From contig CAZPUJ010000054.1 of the NCBI GenBank assembly GCA_964589725.1, positions 1-15,552 on the forward strand: 15,552 nucleotides of DNA, written 5' to 3'. The DNA is from CAYSHJ01 sp964589725. GTDB lineage: Bacteria; Planctomycetota; Planctomycetia; Planctomycetales; Planctomycetaceae. Below the pieces are notes generated by a model. The model was given only the letters and a program-made list of their open reading frames with translations, was not told where the DNA came from and ran no database searches. This document shows positions 1-7,192 of the stretch, in pieces. How positions within the stretch are numbered: the first letter of the stretch is position 1; each line of letters begins with the position of its first letter. The position numbers and the translations under genes are program-made.

Positions 1-985
1 CGAACAGAATGCCGAGGCCCCATTCGCTCAGCGGACGGCCGCTGTTGTCCTTCGTGTTCTTGACGAAGTCATGATGCGCGTTGCCGTCGGACCAGTGGAA
101 CTTCAACGCCGGTTGATCGCCGCGAGCGGGGAAGTCGAAATCGCACTTCGTCCAAGCCGGTGCTCCATCGGGATGCAACTTCGGGCCTTCGCACGCGACC
201 GACGTCGGATGTCGCAGGTTCAACGCCCAGAACGGCAGGTCCATCACGTGGCAAGCCATGTCGCCGAATGTGCCGGAGCCGTACTCCCAAAAGCGTCGCC
301 AATTGGCGGGGTGAATGTTGTCGTAGTATGGTCGCTCTTTGGCGGGGCCGAGCCACAGATCCCAGTTCAAGTGCGCGGGGACCGCCTTTTGCTCGCCGAA
401 TCGCCCGTCGGACCAACCTTTGTTGCACCAGTTGAAGACTTCGCGCACCGGGCCGATCGCGCCGCTTTGAATGAGCTCGACCACTCGACGGTAGTTGCCC
501 TCCGCGTGAACCTGAGTCCCCATTTGCGTGGCGACTTTGTGCTTCTTGGCGAGCTCGGCCAGGACGCGGGCCTCACGAACGGTGTGCGTCAGCGGTTTTT
601 CGCAGTACACATGCTTGCCGAGCGAGATCGCGATCGACGAGGGAGTCGCATGCGTGTGGTCCGCGGTCGAAACGACAACGGCATCAATCTTGTTGGCCGC
701 TTTGTCGAAGAGCTGCCGAAAATCCTCAAACCGCTCGGCCTGCGGGAAGCGTTCGCTCGCCTTGCCGAGATTGTTCCGATCGACATCGCACAGCACGGCG
801 ATGTTCTCGCTGGTGAGCTGATCGAGATTGTGGCCTCCTTTTCCGGCGACGCCGATGATCGCGAGGTTGAGCTTCTCGTTCGGCGACTTCGACTCGGCGA
901 AGCTGCGCTTGGACATCCCGACCCACCACGCGGTGGAGGCGGCGGTCGTTCCCAGAAACTGACGCCGGTTGAAGCGGTGAGACAT
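1..985 (-). CDS. Tat-exported Gfo/Idh/MocA-family oxidoreductase, C-terminus cut by window edge
   Basis: NAD(P)-dependent oxidoreductase family; members usually act on sugars, inositols or related compounds, and the substrate here cannot be read. The gene starts at an ATG whose complement is 983-985, and 328 codons are visible. The N-terminus has a twin-arginine signal (RFNRRQFLGTTAAS, residues 4-17), so export through Tat in folded form is likely. The Rossmann loop follows (LAIIGVAGKGG, about 41-51), then the acidic end of beta-2 (CDVD, 66-69), the STADHTH segment (106-112) and the family motif EKP (129-131) in VYCEKPLTHTVREA. The C-terminal domain shows the YYDNIHPANWRRFWEYGSG type of sequence common in planctomycete members. 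The rest of the C-terminal domain lies off the window. A GGAA lies 9-10 bases before the ATG. Family assignment is firm; substrate is unknown. Confidence 0.93.
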   Translation of the reverse strand, partial: MSHRFNRRQFLGTTAASTAWWVGMSKRSFAESKSPNEKLNLAIIGVAGKGGHNLDQLTSENIAVLCDVDRNNLGKASERFPQAERFEDFRQLFDKAANKIDAVVVSTADHTHATPSSIAISLGKHVYCEKPLTHTVREARVLAELAKKHKVATQMGTQVHAEGNYRRVVELIQSGAIGPVREVFNWCNKGWSDGRFGEQKAVPAHLNWDLWLGPAKERPYYDNIHPANWRRFWEYGSGTFGDMACHVMDLPFWALNLRHPTSVACEGPKLHPDGAPAWTKCDFDFPARGDQPALKFHWSDGNAHHDFVKNTKDNSGRPLSEWGLGILF

Positions 986-1334
986 GATGGGGTTCCTTAA
1001 ACAAAGGCGCTGAACAGAGTCCATCCTAGGCTCGGCGAGCCGATTCGTGTGGCGTCCAGTTTGTAGTGTCCTGGGCAAGTTTTCAAACTCTGCGACCTCA
1101 CACACTCCGCTGAAAAACCCAAGCATCGGCTGTGAGAACGAGCACTCGACAACGAAAGCGGCGGAATTTGCCGGTCGGGATTGCGGTAAGTATGGCGGAA
1201 TCTTGAAGCCACGCGGAGTTTTCGGCGCGCCCGACCACCAAGTGCGGACGGTTCGCGCCCCAGGCTTCAGCGTGCGGAAGCCGACGGTCGATTGACCACG
1301 AGAGTACTGAAACGCTGTCTGAGGAGTCAGTGCG
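986..1334. other. intergenic stretch between divergent genes
   Basis: 349 bases separate the divergently transcribed oxidoreductase and YTV genes. The only structures I can support are the palindrome plus TAGGAT next to the oxidoreductase (1023-1041) and the SD GAGGAG at 1321-1326, eight bases before the YTV start. A short open frame at 1047-1295 has no SD and no recognisable domain, so I do not call it a gene. Confidence 0.6.
1023..1041 (-). promoter_or_regulatory. palindrome followed by TAGGAT upstream of the oxidoreductase
   Basis: Read on the minus strand, a 13-base palindrome GGCTCGCCGAGCC (1041-1029) is followed directly by TAGGAT (1028-1023), which could act as a -10 element (TATAAT-like). 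It ends 37 bases before the ATG. I see no good -35 at 16-18 bases. A similar arrangement, palindrome then TAGGAT, precedes the kinase at 3023-3042, which is the main reason to list this one. Confidence 0.35.
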
Positions 1335-2720
1335 ATGAAACGACTGGCGTGGTTAATCGCGTTCGTTGTGTTCCTGCTGTTGGCGCACGGACGTATCGCC
1401 GAAGCGGGTTACTGCGGCGCGGCCAGCTATAACTGCTGTCCGACGTCGGCCTGCACGCCCTGTGGCGACATGTGTGCTGCCAAACAATGTTGCACCACCT
1501 GCTACCGAACGGTCCAAGAAGTCGTTTGGGATCGCTGCGAGAAAGTCTGCTGCCACACTGTTTATGATCAGGTCTGCGAACAAGTGCCTGTCTGCTGCAC
1601 GAAGACCTGCTACGAAACCTGCTACCGCGATGAGTGCTTTACCGTCTGCCGGCCGGTCACTCAGACTTGCTGGCGTGACGAAGTTTGCACCATTCGCGTC
1701 CCCTGCTACCAGACATGTTATCGCGATGAGTGCTACACCGTTTGCCGGCCGTGCGTGCAAACGTGCTGGCGCGACGAGTGCTACACCGTCTGCAAGCCGT
1801 GCTATCAAACCTGCCATCGCGACGTTTGCTACACCGTCTGTCGGCCGGTCACTCAGACTTGCTGGCGTGACGAGTGCTTCACGACCTGTCATGTCGTGTC
1901 GGAGACGTGCTATCGCGACGTTTGCTACACGGTCTGCCGTCCCTGCACCGAGACCAAATACGTCGACGTTTGCTGCGGCGAGTGGAAGACGGTCAGCGAG
2001 TGCATCCCTGGTCCGGTCGTTACGAAATGTGTGCAAGGCCCCGGATCGTGGTCGATGGACCCCTGCACCGGCTGCTGCGCCTATCAGCCCGGTTGCTGCC
2101 AGCAAGTCCAAGTGCAGTGTCCGCCGACAACGTGCTGCCGCAAGGTGTGGTGCCCAAAGGTCGTTAAGCAGGCGGTTTGCTGTACTCGCTGGGTGCCGGA
2201 AGTTCGCACGTGCAAGGTGCCATATCAAGTTTGCCGCACAGTCCCGACGACTTGCACTCGCAAGGTGCCGTATACGACGTGTTCAATGGTCAGCGAGACT
2301 CGCACTTGCAGAGTGCCTTACACGACTTGCTCGATGACCACCGAGACGCGAACTCGAAGGGTACCGTACACGACCTGCACGATGCGGCAAGAGTGCTGCA
2401 CTCGCAAGGTGCCGTACGTGACTTGTTCGTGGACGGAAAAGTGCATTACCAAGAAAGTGCCCTACACGACTTGCTCGACGGTCAGCGAAGTCCGCACGCG
2501 CAAGGTGCCTTACACGGTCTGCAAGCAAGTGCCGTACGCCCGCATGGAAACTCATACTCGCTGTGTGCCGCGGCAGGTGCCCGTCAGGCACAGCTATTGC
2601 GTTCCGCGCGTCGTCTGCCGCCAGGTTCCAGTGACAGTCTGTTGTCCGACATGTCCCGATCCAGGCTGTTCGAAGTGCGGAACACCGGTGAGCACATCTT
2701 CCTCAAGCTGTGCCAAGTGA
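1335..2720 (+). CDS. secreted cysteine-rich YTV-type cell wall protein
   Basis: 461 residues, about one in six of them Cys. A signal peptide is clear: MKRLAW, a hydrophobic core to about residue 17, and a likely cleavage after AEA (22-24). The mature part has two arrays, each of seven 16-residue units: residues 95-206 (for example TCYRDECYTVCRPCVQ) and 294-405 (for example KVPYTTCSMVSETRTC). Between them is a Cys-rich linker with CC pairs; the C-terminus is CPTCPDPGCSKCG and a Ser-rich tail. The repeated YTV core is the hallmark of cysteine-rich cell-wall proteins described in Rhodopirellula baltica, thought to build a disulfide-linked proteinaceous wall. The start is supported by GAGGAG eight bases upstream, and a strong terminator follows, so this is probably a single-gene unit. 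Structural role is by family; cross-linking is inferred from Cys content. Confidence 0.88.
   Translation: MKRLAWLIAFVVFLLLAHGRIAEAGYCGAASYNCCPTSACTPCGDMCAAKQCCTTCYRTVQEVVWDRCEKVCCHTVYDQVCEQVPVCCTKTCYETCYRDECFTVCRPVTQTCWRDEVCTIRVPCYQTCYRDECYTVCRPCVQTCWRDECYTVCKPCYQTCHRDVCYTVCRPVTQTCWRDECFTTCHVVSETCYRDVCYTVCRPCTETKYVDVCCGEWKTVSECIPGPVVTKCVQGPGSWSMDPCTGCCAYQPGCCQQVQVQCPPTTCCRKVWCPKVVKQAVCCTRWVPEVRTCKVPYQVCRTVPTTCTRKVPYTTCSMVSETRTCRVPYTTCSMTTETRTRRVPYTTCTMRQECCTRKVPYVTCSWTEKCITKKVPYTTCSTVSEVRTRKVPYTVCKQVPYARMETHTRCVPRQVPVRHSYCVPRVVCRQVPVTVCCPTCPDPGCSKCGTPVSTSSSSCAK
1617..1952 (+). repeat. seven 48-base coding repeats (CYTVCRP array)
   Basis: Seven consecutive in-frame 48-base units encode residues 95-206 of the YTV protein. 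The pattern is TC(Y/W/H)RD(E/V)C(Y/F)TVC(R/K)P plus three residues. The second unit deviates (TCWRDEVCTIRVPCYQ) but keeps the 16-residue length. No unit is missing or split. Confidence 0.85.
2214..2549 (+). repeat. seven 48-base coding repeats (VPYTTC array)
   Basis: A second array in the same gene, starting at residues 294, 310, 326, 342, 358, 374 and 390. Each unit begins (K/R)VPY(T/Q/V)(T/V)C and is 16 residues long; the last fades into KQVPYARMETHTR. It has the same period as the first array and the YT(T/V)C core in common, but fewer Cys and more Arg/Lys. Confidence 0.85.
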
Positions 2721-2763
2721 CACAGGCCGCACGGCGCGGTGACTCCCAACGAATTTCTTGAAC

Positions 2764-2803
2764 GGCAAGCCGGTTCGGACCCGACCGGCTTGCCACTTTT
2801 TTT
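2764..2803 (+). terminator. rho-independent terminator after the YTV gene
   Basis: A perfect 11-base stem, GGCAAGCCGGT (2764-2774) pairing with ACCGGCTTGCC (2784-2794), with a 9-base loop and seven T at 2797-2803. It lies 44 bases past the stop codon. Confidence 0.9.
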
Positions 2804-2861
2804 GGGTCGCCACTCGAAATTCCGGCAAGTTGTTGAGCCAGTCACGCGGCTCCCCAGAGAA

Positions 2862-2878
2862 AGTTTGATCCAAACTTC
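2862..2878. promoter_or_regulatory. 7-base inverted repeat, possible operator
   Basis: AAGTTTG (2862-2868), spacer ATC, then CAAACTT (2872-2878), a perfect dyad in the non-coding stretch between the YTV terminator and the kinase promoter. There is no T-run, so it is not a terminator. A regulator site is only a guess. Confidence 0.2.
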
Positions 2879-3013
2879 CGACCGGTTCAGGCTGAGATCG
2901 AGCGGCAGTTCTGCGGGCACGCGCGGTCACGTTGGCCTGTGGAGCGAGTAGTTCTGATGTCGACGACCGTTGCGTGGTCATTTGTAGAACAGTTTTGCAC
3001 GCAGTTCCGCCTC

Positions 3014-3042
3014 TTGCGTCCCCCCGTCGACGGGTCTAGGAT
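3014..3042 (+). promoter_or_regulatory. candidate promoter of the kinase gene with a palindrome in the spacer
   Basis: TTGCGT (3014-3019), a 17-base spacer and TAGGAT (3037-3042) fit a sigma-70-type promoter. The spacer carries a perfect 12-base palindrome, CCCGTCGACGGG (3023-3034), where a bound regulator would block polymerase. Together with the dyad at 2862-2878 this is all I can support in the roughly 350 bases between the YTV terminator and the kinase. Confidence 0.45.
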
Positions 3043-3156
3043 CGTCACTGCGGGCTGATTGAGTTTGGTGGTACTGCCTTGCGATCTTCTGGAGTTGCAC
3101 CCCTGGTTTCCGAGCTGCCCGGGTCCGCCCAAGCTCGTGTTGTCGACGGTCGACTG

Positions 3157-4569
3157 ATGTCGTTTCAGACTTTGGACGAGCTACAGCGAGTGCTCATCGA
3201 GCTTCAGCTTGTCACACCCGGCCAGCTTCGTGCGGTATTGGACGAATTGGCCGGAGTCACCCGGCAAGCGGGACCGCTGTTGGAGATTCTGGAGCGACAG
3301 GGCCTGCTGACGTCTTATCAGTTGGCCAAGCTCCACAAGGGTGATACTGAGGGCTTGGTCCTGGGGCGGTACAAGTTGATGTACCGCAACGCTTCGGGAA
3401 GCTTTGCCCGTGTGTTCCGAGCGTGCTCGCTGGACGACGGTGCGATGATCGGGCTGAAAGTGTTGCGACAACGTTGGGCCGGCGATCCCAACTACATCAA
3501 GCAGTTCCACCGTGAAGCCGAGCTGTGCCAGCGGCTTCGGCACAAGAACATCGTGCCGATCTATGACGTGGGCGAAGACCACGGTGAGCATTTCCTGACG
3601 ATGGAGTTTGTCGAGGGTGGCAATCTGCGCGAGTTCCTCAAGATTCGTGGCCGCTGTTCGCCTCTCGAGGCGGCGCAATGCACGCTCGACATGGCTGAAG
3701 GACTGGAGCACGCGCTGTTGAAAGGCATGACGCACCGCGACTTCAAACTCACCAACGTGCTGATGAGCAGCGACCGAGTCGCCAAGTTGGTCGACTTCGG
3801 TCTGGCCAGCACGTCCACATCCGATAGCGGGGCCGATGAGGGCAACCTGCGGGCGCTGGAGTACGCGACGCTTGAAAAGGGAACCGGCGCGCCGGAGGAC
3901 GATCCTCGCAGCGATCTGTTCTTCCTGGGAGCTGTTGTTTACGAGTTGTTGGCTGCTGTGCCTCCCTACCCGGCGACGAAAGACCGACTGGAACGGAAGC
4001 AACTCAGCCGTTACACGAACGTCCGTAATGTGCGTTCGGTCAGCCCGGATGTCCCGGCCGTCTTGGGAGACATCGTTGACAGGCTGATGCGTGTGAACCC
4101 CAACGAGCGGTTCCAAACGCCCACCGAGGTTGTCCATACCACGCGACAGGCGTTGAAGGAACTCGGTGGCACTCCGCGCAGCGAAGCCAACCGCGGCCCG
4201 CGCACGGTGCTGTGCATCGAAACTCGCCCGAAGCATCAAGATTTGCTGCGGGAATACCTCACGAAGTTGGGATACCGCGTGTTGATGCTGTCCGATACCC
4301 AGCGGGGGTTGACGCGTATGCGAAGCAGTCCGACCGACGGCATTGTGCTGATGGGCGATTCGCTGGGCGAAAGTCATTCCAGCAGTTTCCAAGATTTTCT
4401 GCGCTGGAAGAAAACGTCGAGCACCGCGGCCGTGGTTGTGCTGTCGCAAAAACAGGCGGGCTGGAAACAGACACTTGAGGAGTCCGGTTCGATTCGTGTG
4501 CTGGTTCAACCGATTCAATTGCGCGACATCCGCCGCGAATTGGACGTCGCCCTGGAACAACCGACTTAG
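3157..4569 (+). CDS. Ser/Thr protein kinase with C-terminal pseudo-receiver domain
   Basis: 470 residues from ATG 3157. An N-terminal helical segment (about 1-66, ending GLLTSYQLAKLHKGDTEGL) is typical of planctomycete kinases. The kinase domain spans about 70-335: a degenerate Gly loop (NASGSFARVFRA, 78-89), catalytic Lys101 in IGLKVL, Glu120 in HREAE, HRDFKLTN (193-200) and DFG (213-215). The APE region is replaced by LEYATLEKGTG, followed by DDPRSDLFFLG, a pattern seen in this divergent subfamily. Residues about 349-470 fold-match a response-regulator receiver, but the acidic pair, phosphoacceptor Asp and conserved Lys are absent. No membrane segment, so cytosolic. In frame, TTG 3079 would add 26 residues without family resemblance; neither start has a good SD. 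Substrates are unknown; the lysine, HRD and DFG residues suggest an active kinase. Confidence 0.85.
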   Translation: MSFQTLDELQRVLIELQLVTPGQLRAVLDELAGVTRQAGPLLEILERQGLLTSYQLAKLHKGDTEGLVLGRYKLMYRNASGSFARVFRACSLDDGAMIGLKVLRQRWAGDPNYIKQFHREAELCQRLRHKNIVPIYDVGEDHGEHFLTMEFVEGGNLREFLKIRGRCSPLEAAQCTLDMAEGLEHALLKGMTHRDFKLTNVLMSSDRVAKLVDFGLASTSTSDSGADEGNLRALEYATLEKGTGAPEDDPRSDLFFLGAVVYELLAAVPPYPATKDRLERKQLSRYTNVRNVRSVSPDVPAVLGDIVDRLMRVNPNERFQTPTEVVHTTRQALKELGGTPRSEANRGPRTVLCIETRPKHQDLLREYLTKLGYRVLMLSDTQRGLTRMRSSPTDGIVLMGDSLGESHSSSFQDFLRWKKTSSTAAVVVLSQKQAGWKQTLEESGSIRVLVQPIQLRDIRRELDVALEQPT

Positions 4570-4582
4570 CGGGACGAATGCC

Positions 4583-4612
4583 TTGACCGGTTGGGTTCGT
4601 TGCCGGTATATC
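4583..4612 (+). promoter_or_regulatory. promoter of tRNA-Gly
   Basis: TTGACC (4583-4588), an 18-base spacer and TATATC (4607-4612). Initiation about seven bases later would fall roughly ten bases before the mature tRNA 5' end, as expected for a short tRNA leader. Confidence 0.65.
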
Positions 4613-4628
4613 CTCGCGCACGTTGTTT

Positions 4629-4700
4629 GCGGGAGTAGCTCAGTGGTAGAGCACCACGTTGCCAACGTGGTTGTCGCGGGTTCGATCCCCGTCTCCCGCT
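4629..4700 (+). tRNA. tRNA-Gly (anticodon GCC)
   Basis: A 72-base cloverleaf: acceptor GCGGGAG (4629-4635) with CTCCCGC (4693-4699), discriminator T4700, D arm GCTC/GAGC, anticodon stem CCACG/CGTGG with loop TTGCCAA and anticodon GCC at 4661-4663, and T arm GCGGG/CCCGT around TTCGATC. The 3' CCA is not encoded, so it must be added after transcription. U73 fits bacterial glycine tRNA. It decodes GGC and GGU. Confidence 0.96.
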
Positions 4701-4708
4701 CTTCCCGG

Positions 4709-4735
4709 ACTGGACTTTACGAAAGTCCAGTTTTT
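4709..4735 (+). terminator. rho-independent terminator after tRNA-Gly
   Basis: Stem ACTGGACTTT (4709-4718) pairs perfectly with AAAGTCCAGT (4722-4731); the tight ACG loop probably opens by a base pair or two. The stem runs into five T (4731-4735). It starts nine bases after the tRNA and separates it from the trigger factor gene. Confidence 0.85.
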
Positions 4736-4827
4736 CATTTTCGGGCCGTGAATTTTCGGGCGGGGAGACGTGACGGCACGAGCCGCGTCGCATGCCAATC
4801 GTTGGACTGCGGCTGATTGTGGAACAA

Positions 4828-4870
4828 GGAGTCCGTCGAGCAACTTGTTGCTCCAACTCCGCAGTAGGAA
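4828..4870 (+). promoter_or_regulatory. two-tier hairpin and SD in the trigger factor leader
   Basis: GGAGT (4828-4832) pairs with ACTCC (4856-4860) around an inner stem GAGCAA (4838-4843)/TTGCTC (4848-4853) with loop CTTG. The SD AGGAA (4866-4870) begins five bases later, seven bases before GTG 4878. The SD decides the trigger factor start. Whether the hairpin regulates translation is unknown. Confidence 0.4.
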
Positions 4871-4877
4871 AAACTCC

Positions 4878-6344
4878 GTGAGCACCGTTGCCGAACCAGA
4901 AGTCGTGTCGGCCGCCGACGCGGCCAATGAAACCAAAAAAGACGATGCCCAGCCGTGGCGCATGACGTTGGATGTCGCGACTCGCGAGATCGGACCGTGC
5001 AAGAAACAGGTCAAAGTGAAGGTGCCTGAAGCGGACATCACGTATATTCGCGGCATTGTGTTGGACCAGATGAAGGACCGAGCGGCTGTGCCGGGCTTCC
5101 GATTGGGCAAGGCTCCCAAAGAGATCGTCGCCAAGCGATTCGCTCGTGAATTGGCGGACGAACTGAAGCAGAAGGTCTTGATCGGCAGCCTTGAGCAACT
5201 GTCGCAGGACACCAAGATCGAGCCGATCAACGAGCCGGATTTGGATGTCGAGAACCTGATTATTCCGGAGGCGGGAGACTTCGAGTACGAGTTTGCGGTC
5301 GAGGTCCGGCCGAACTTCGACTTGCCGGCTTATGACCAAATCAGAATTCAGCGTCCGGTCCGCGAGATCACGGACACCGATATCGTCGAGGGTCAACAGC
5401 GGTACTTGGAACAGTACGCCGAACACGTCCCCTCGGACGAAGCAATCGAGCCGAATGACTTCGTGCGTCTGGCGGCGACGTTCACATACAAGGGTACGGT
5501 GCTGCGCGAAGATGAAAACCTGTCCGTTCGCGTCCGCTCCGTACTCCGGTTTGAGGATGGCGAGATCGCCGACTTCGACAAGCTGCTGACCGGAGCGAAA
5601 ACGGGCGACACACGCGAGACGACGATCACGATTTCTCGCGAAGCCGAAGACTTGGCTATGCGGGGCGAGAAAGTGCAAGCCCAATTCCAGATCTTGGAAG
5701 TCGCTCACGTCAAGCTGCCGGAACTGAACCGCACGTTGTTTCAACGTCTGGGTGTCGAAACGCTCGATGAATTGCAGATCGAAGTCGAGCAGGCCTTGCA
5801 GCGGCAGGTGCAGTACGATCAGCGACAAGCCGTGAGACGCCAAGTCCTCGACAAGATCACCGCCTCCGCGACGTGGGAGCTGCCCGAAGATTTGGTGCTC
5901 AAGCAAGTTGAGAATGCGATGTATCGCGAAGTCCTGGAGATGCAGCAGGCGGGCTACACGACTCAGGAAATCAAGGCCCGCGAGAACGAATTGCGTCAAC
6001 ACCAAGTGTCGATCACGCGCAAGGCGATGAAGGAACACTTCATCCTCGACAAGATCGCCACGCAGGAGAACATCGAGGTGACGTCGTACGACGTCGATAC
6101 GGAGCTGGCCTACATGGCGATGGCTCGCGGCGAGAACGTTCGCCGCATGCGTGCCCGGTTGGAAAAATCGGGCGTCATCGAAAACCTCGAAGCGCAAATC
6201 CGCGAGCGTAAGGCCGTCGACGTCATTCTGTCCAAAGCCGTGTTCGAGGAAGTGCCGATGCAGATTCGTCAAATCATGAATGTCGAGGCCGTGGAGGTCG
6301 AAATCTGCCACAACCCGAATGAGCCGGTCGGGCCGAAAGCGTAA
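4878..6344 (+). CDS. tig: trigger factor, ribosome-associated chaperone
   Basis: 488 residues from GTG 4878, chosen because AGGAA lies seven bases upstream; a longer frame to 4770 would run back toward the tRNA terminator and has no SD. Trigger factor binds ribosomal protein L23 at the exit tunnel and shields nascent chains. The N-terminal domain carries the ribosome-binding signature GFRLGKAP (73-80). The middle domain, about 190-280, sits where the FKBP-type prolyl isomerase is, but the usual GFE-type active-site segment is replaced (FEDGEIADFDKLLTGAKTG). The boundary ELNRTLFQRLGVETLDEL is typical, and a long helical C-terminal domain follows. An Ala/Asp/Glu-rich extension of about 25 residues precedes the conserved start. 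The gene precedes clpP1 by 163 bases, the classic tig-clpP order. Chaperone role is secure; isomerase activity is doubtful. Confidence 0.92.
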   Translation: MSTVAEPEVVSAADAANETKKDDAQPWRMTLDVATREIGPCKKQVKVKVPEADITYIRGIVLDQMKDRAAVPGFRLGKAPKEIVAKRFARELADELKQKVLIGSLEQLSQDTKIEPINEPDLDVENLIIPEAGDFEYEFAVEVRPNFDLPAYDQIRIQRPVREITDTDIVEGQQRYLEQYAEHVPSDEAIEPNDFVRLAATFTYKGTVLREDENLSVRVRSVLRFEDGEIADFDKLLTGAKTGDTRETTITISREAEDLAMRGEKVQAQFQILEVAHVKLPELNRTLFQRLGVETLDELQIEVEQALQRQVQYDQRQAVRRQVLDKITASATWELPEDLVLKQVENAMYREVLEMQQAGYTTQEIKARENELRQHQVSITRKAMKEHFILDKIATQENIEVTSYDVDTELAYMAMARGENVRRMRARLEKSGVIENLEAQIRERKAVDVILSKAVFEEVPMQIRQIMNVEAVEVEICHNPNEPVGPKA

Positions 6345-6507
6345 CGCGGCTGGAGCACGACCATTGCGAATAACGACGAAGCTCAAGGTCTCTTGACGGT
6401 CGTCGGCGACATCGACTATCCCACCCGCCCCGGTTGCCCGAGTTCTCGCGCGACCGACTGGGCGAAGGAACTGGGCTGGGAGAAGCCCAAGCCCCTGAGG
6501 AAACAGC

Positions 6508-7137
6508 ATGTTGGATCAATGGGTGGTGCCGACGACGTCTTCGGTGAATCAGCGACGCGAGTACGCGCGGCAGCGGCAAATGGGGATCGGGGATTTGCTA
6601 CTGGAGAACCGCATCGTCTTTCTGGAAGGGGTCATCAACGACTCAGCAGCGAATATGATCGTGATGAAACTGCTGTTCCTGCAATCCGAAAGCCGCAGCC
6701 AAGATATTCATCTGTACGTCAACTCGCCTGGTGGATCGGTGACGTCGACGATGGCCATTTACGACACCATGCAGTTCATGGATTGCGACGTCGCCACGTA
6801 CTGCGTCGGTTTGGCGGCCAGTGGCGGAGCGATCGTGGTGGCCGGCGGCAAGAAGGGCAAGCGGTATTGCTTGCCGCATTCCAAAATGATGATTCATCAG
6901 CCGTACGGCGAAGTCGGTGGACAAGTCTCTGACATCGAGATTCAGGCGAGAGACATTCTCGACACGCGGCTCATTCTCAACGAAATTCTGGCCAAACACA
7001 CTGGCCAACCGCTGGAGGTTATCGCTCGCGATACCGACCGGGACCGTTTCCTGTCCGCGCGGGAAGCGAAAGAATATGGCCTCGTCGACGAAGTCCTCGA
7101 CAAGCTGCCGGCCGACAAAGACAAGAAAGTTTCCTAG
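6508..7137 (+). CDS. clpP: ATP-dependent Clp protease proteolytic subunit, divergent paralogue (ClpP1)
   Basis: 209 residues, close to the usual ClpP length. Serine peptidase that forms a barrel of two heptameric rings and is fed unfolded protein by ClpX or ClpA/C. The triad is intact: Ser105 in GLAASGGA, His130 in MMIHQPYG, Asp179 in DTDRDRFLSAREAKEYGLVD. The oxyanion segment VNSPGGSV (71-78) is present. The active-site surround differs from canonical ClpP (GQASSMGA in the neighbouring copy): Leu replaces Gln and Gly replaces the Met after Ser. The N-terminal 30 residues are also unlike the usual axial-loop sequence. The start has GAGGAA (6497-6502) five bases upstream, just after a small hairpin TGGGCT/AGCCCA at 6472-6489. 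It is probably co-transcribed with tig and the second clpP. Confidence 0.93.
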   Translation: MLDQWVVPTTSSVNQRREYARQRQMGIGDLLLENRIVFLEGVINDSAANMIVMKLLFLQSESRSQDIHLYVNSPGGSVTSTMAIYDTMQFMDCDVATYCVGLAASGGAIVVAGGKKGKRYCLPHSKMMIHQPYGEVGGQVSDIEIQARDILDTRLILNEILAKHTGQPLEVIARDTDRDRFLSAREAKEYGLVDEVLDKLPADKDKKVS

Positions 7138-7192
7138 CCTCTCAGCGCCTTATTGGCCTCTTCGGCCTTGTGCCTTGAAAAGTGAGTTCTCC

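Noticed and set aside
1047..1295. 82-residue frame in the first intergenic region
   Set aside because: No SD, no domain, and composition unlike the neighbouring genes.
1353..2337. Long frames in other phases and strands across the YTV gene
   Set aside because: The 48-base repeats keep alternative frames open. Only the called frame has a signal peptide, an SD and the YTV motif.
1617..2549. Regular repeats as a possible CRISPR array
   Set aside because: The units are contiguous, imperfect and in frame within a secreted protein. There are no spacers and no cas genes.
3181..4665. 494-residue open frame on the minus strand
   Set aside because: It is antisense to the kinase and runs into the tRNA. 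The kinase motifs on the plus strand decide the coding strand.
4629..4735. tRNA 3' end as an attachment site of an integrated element
   Set aside because: No integrase, no duplicated tRNA end in the window, and the tRNA is followed by its own terminator and core genes.
4566..6509. 647-residue open frame on the minus strand
   Set aside because: It runs antisense to the whole trigger factor gene and across the tRNA. Its sequence is a mirror of GC-biased codons, with no recognisable domain.
7138..7192. GGCC-TCTTC-GGCC hairpin between the two clpP genes as a terminator
   Set aside because: A four-base stem without a T-run is too weak. The spacing suits co-transcription.
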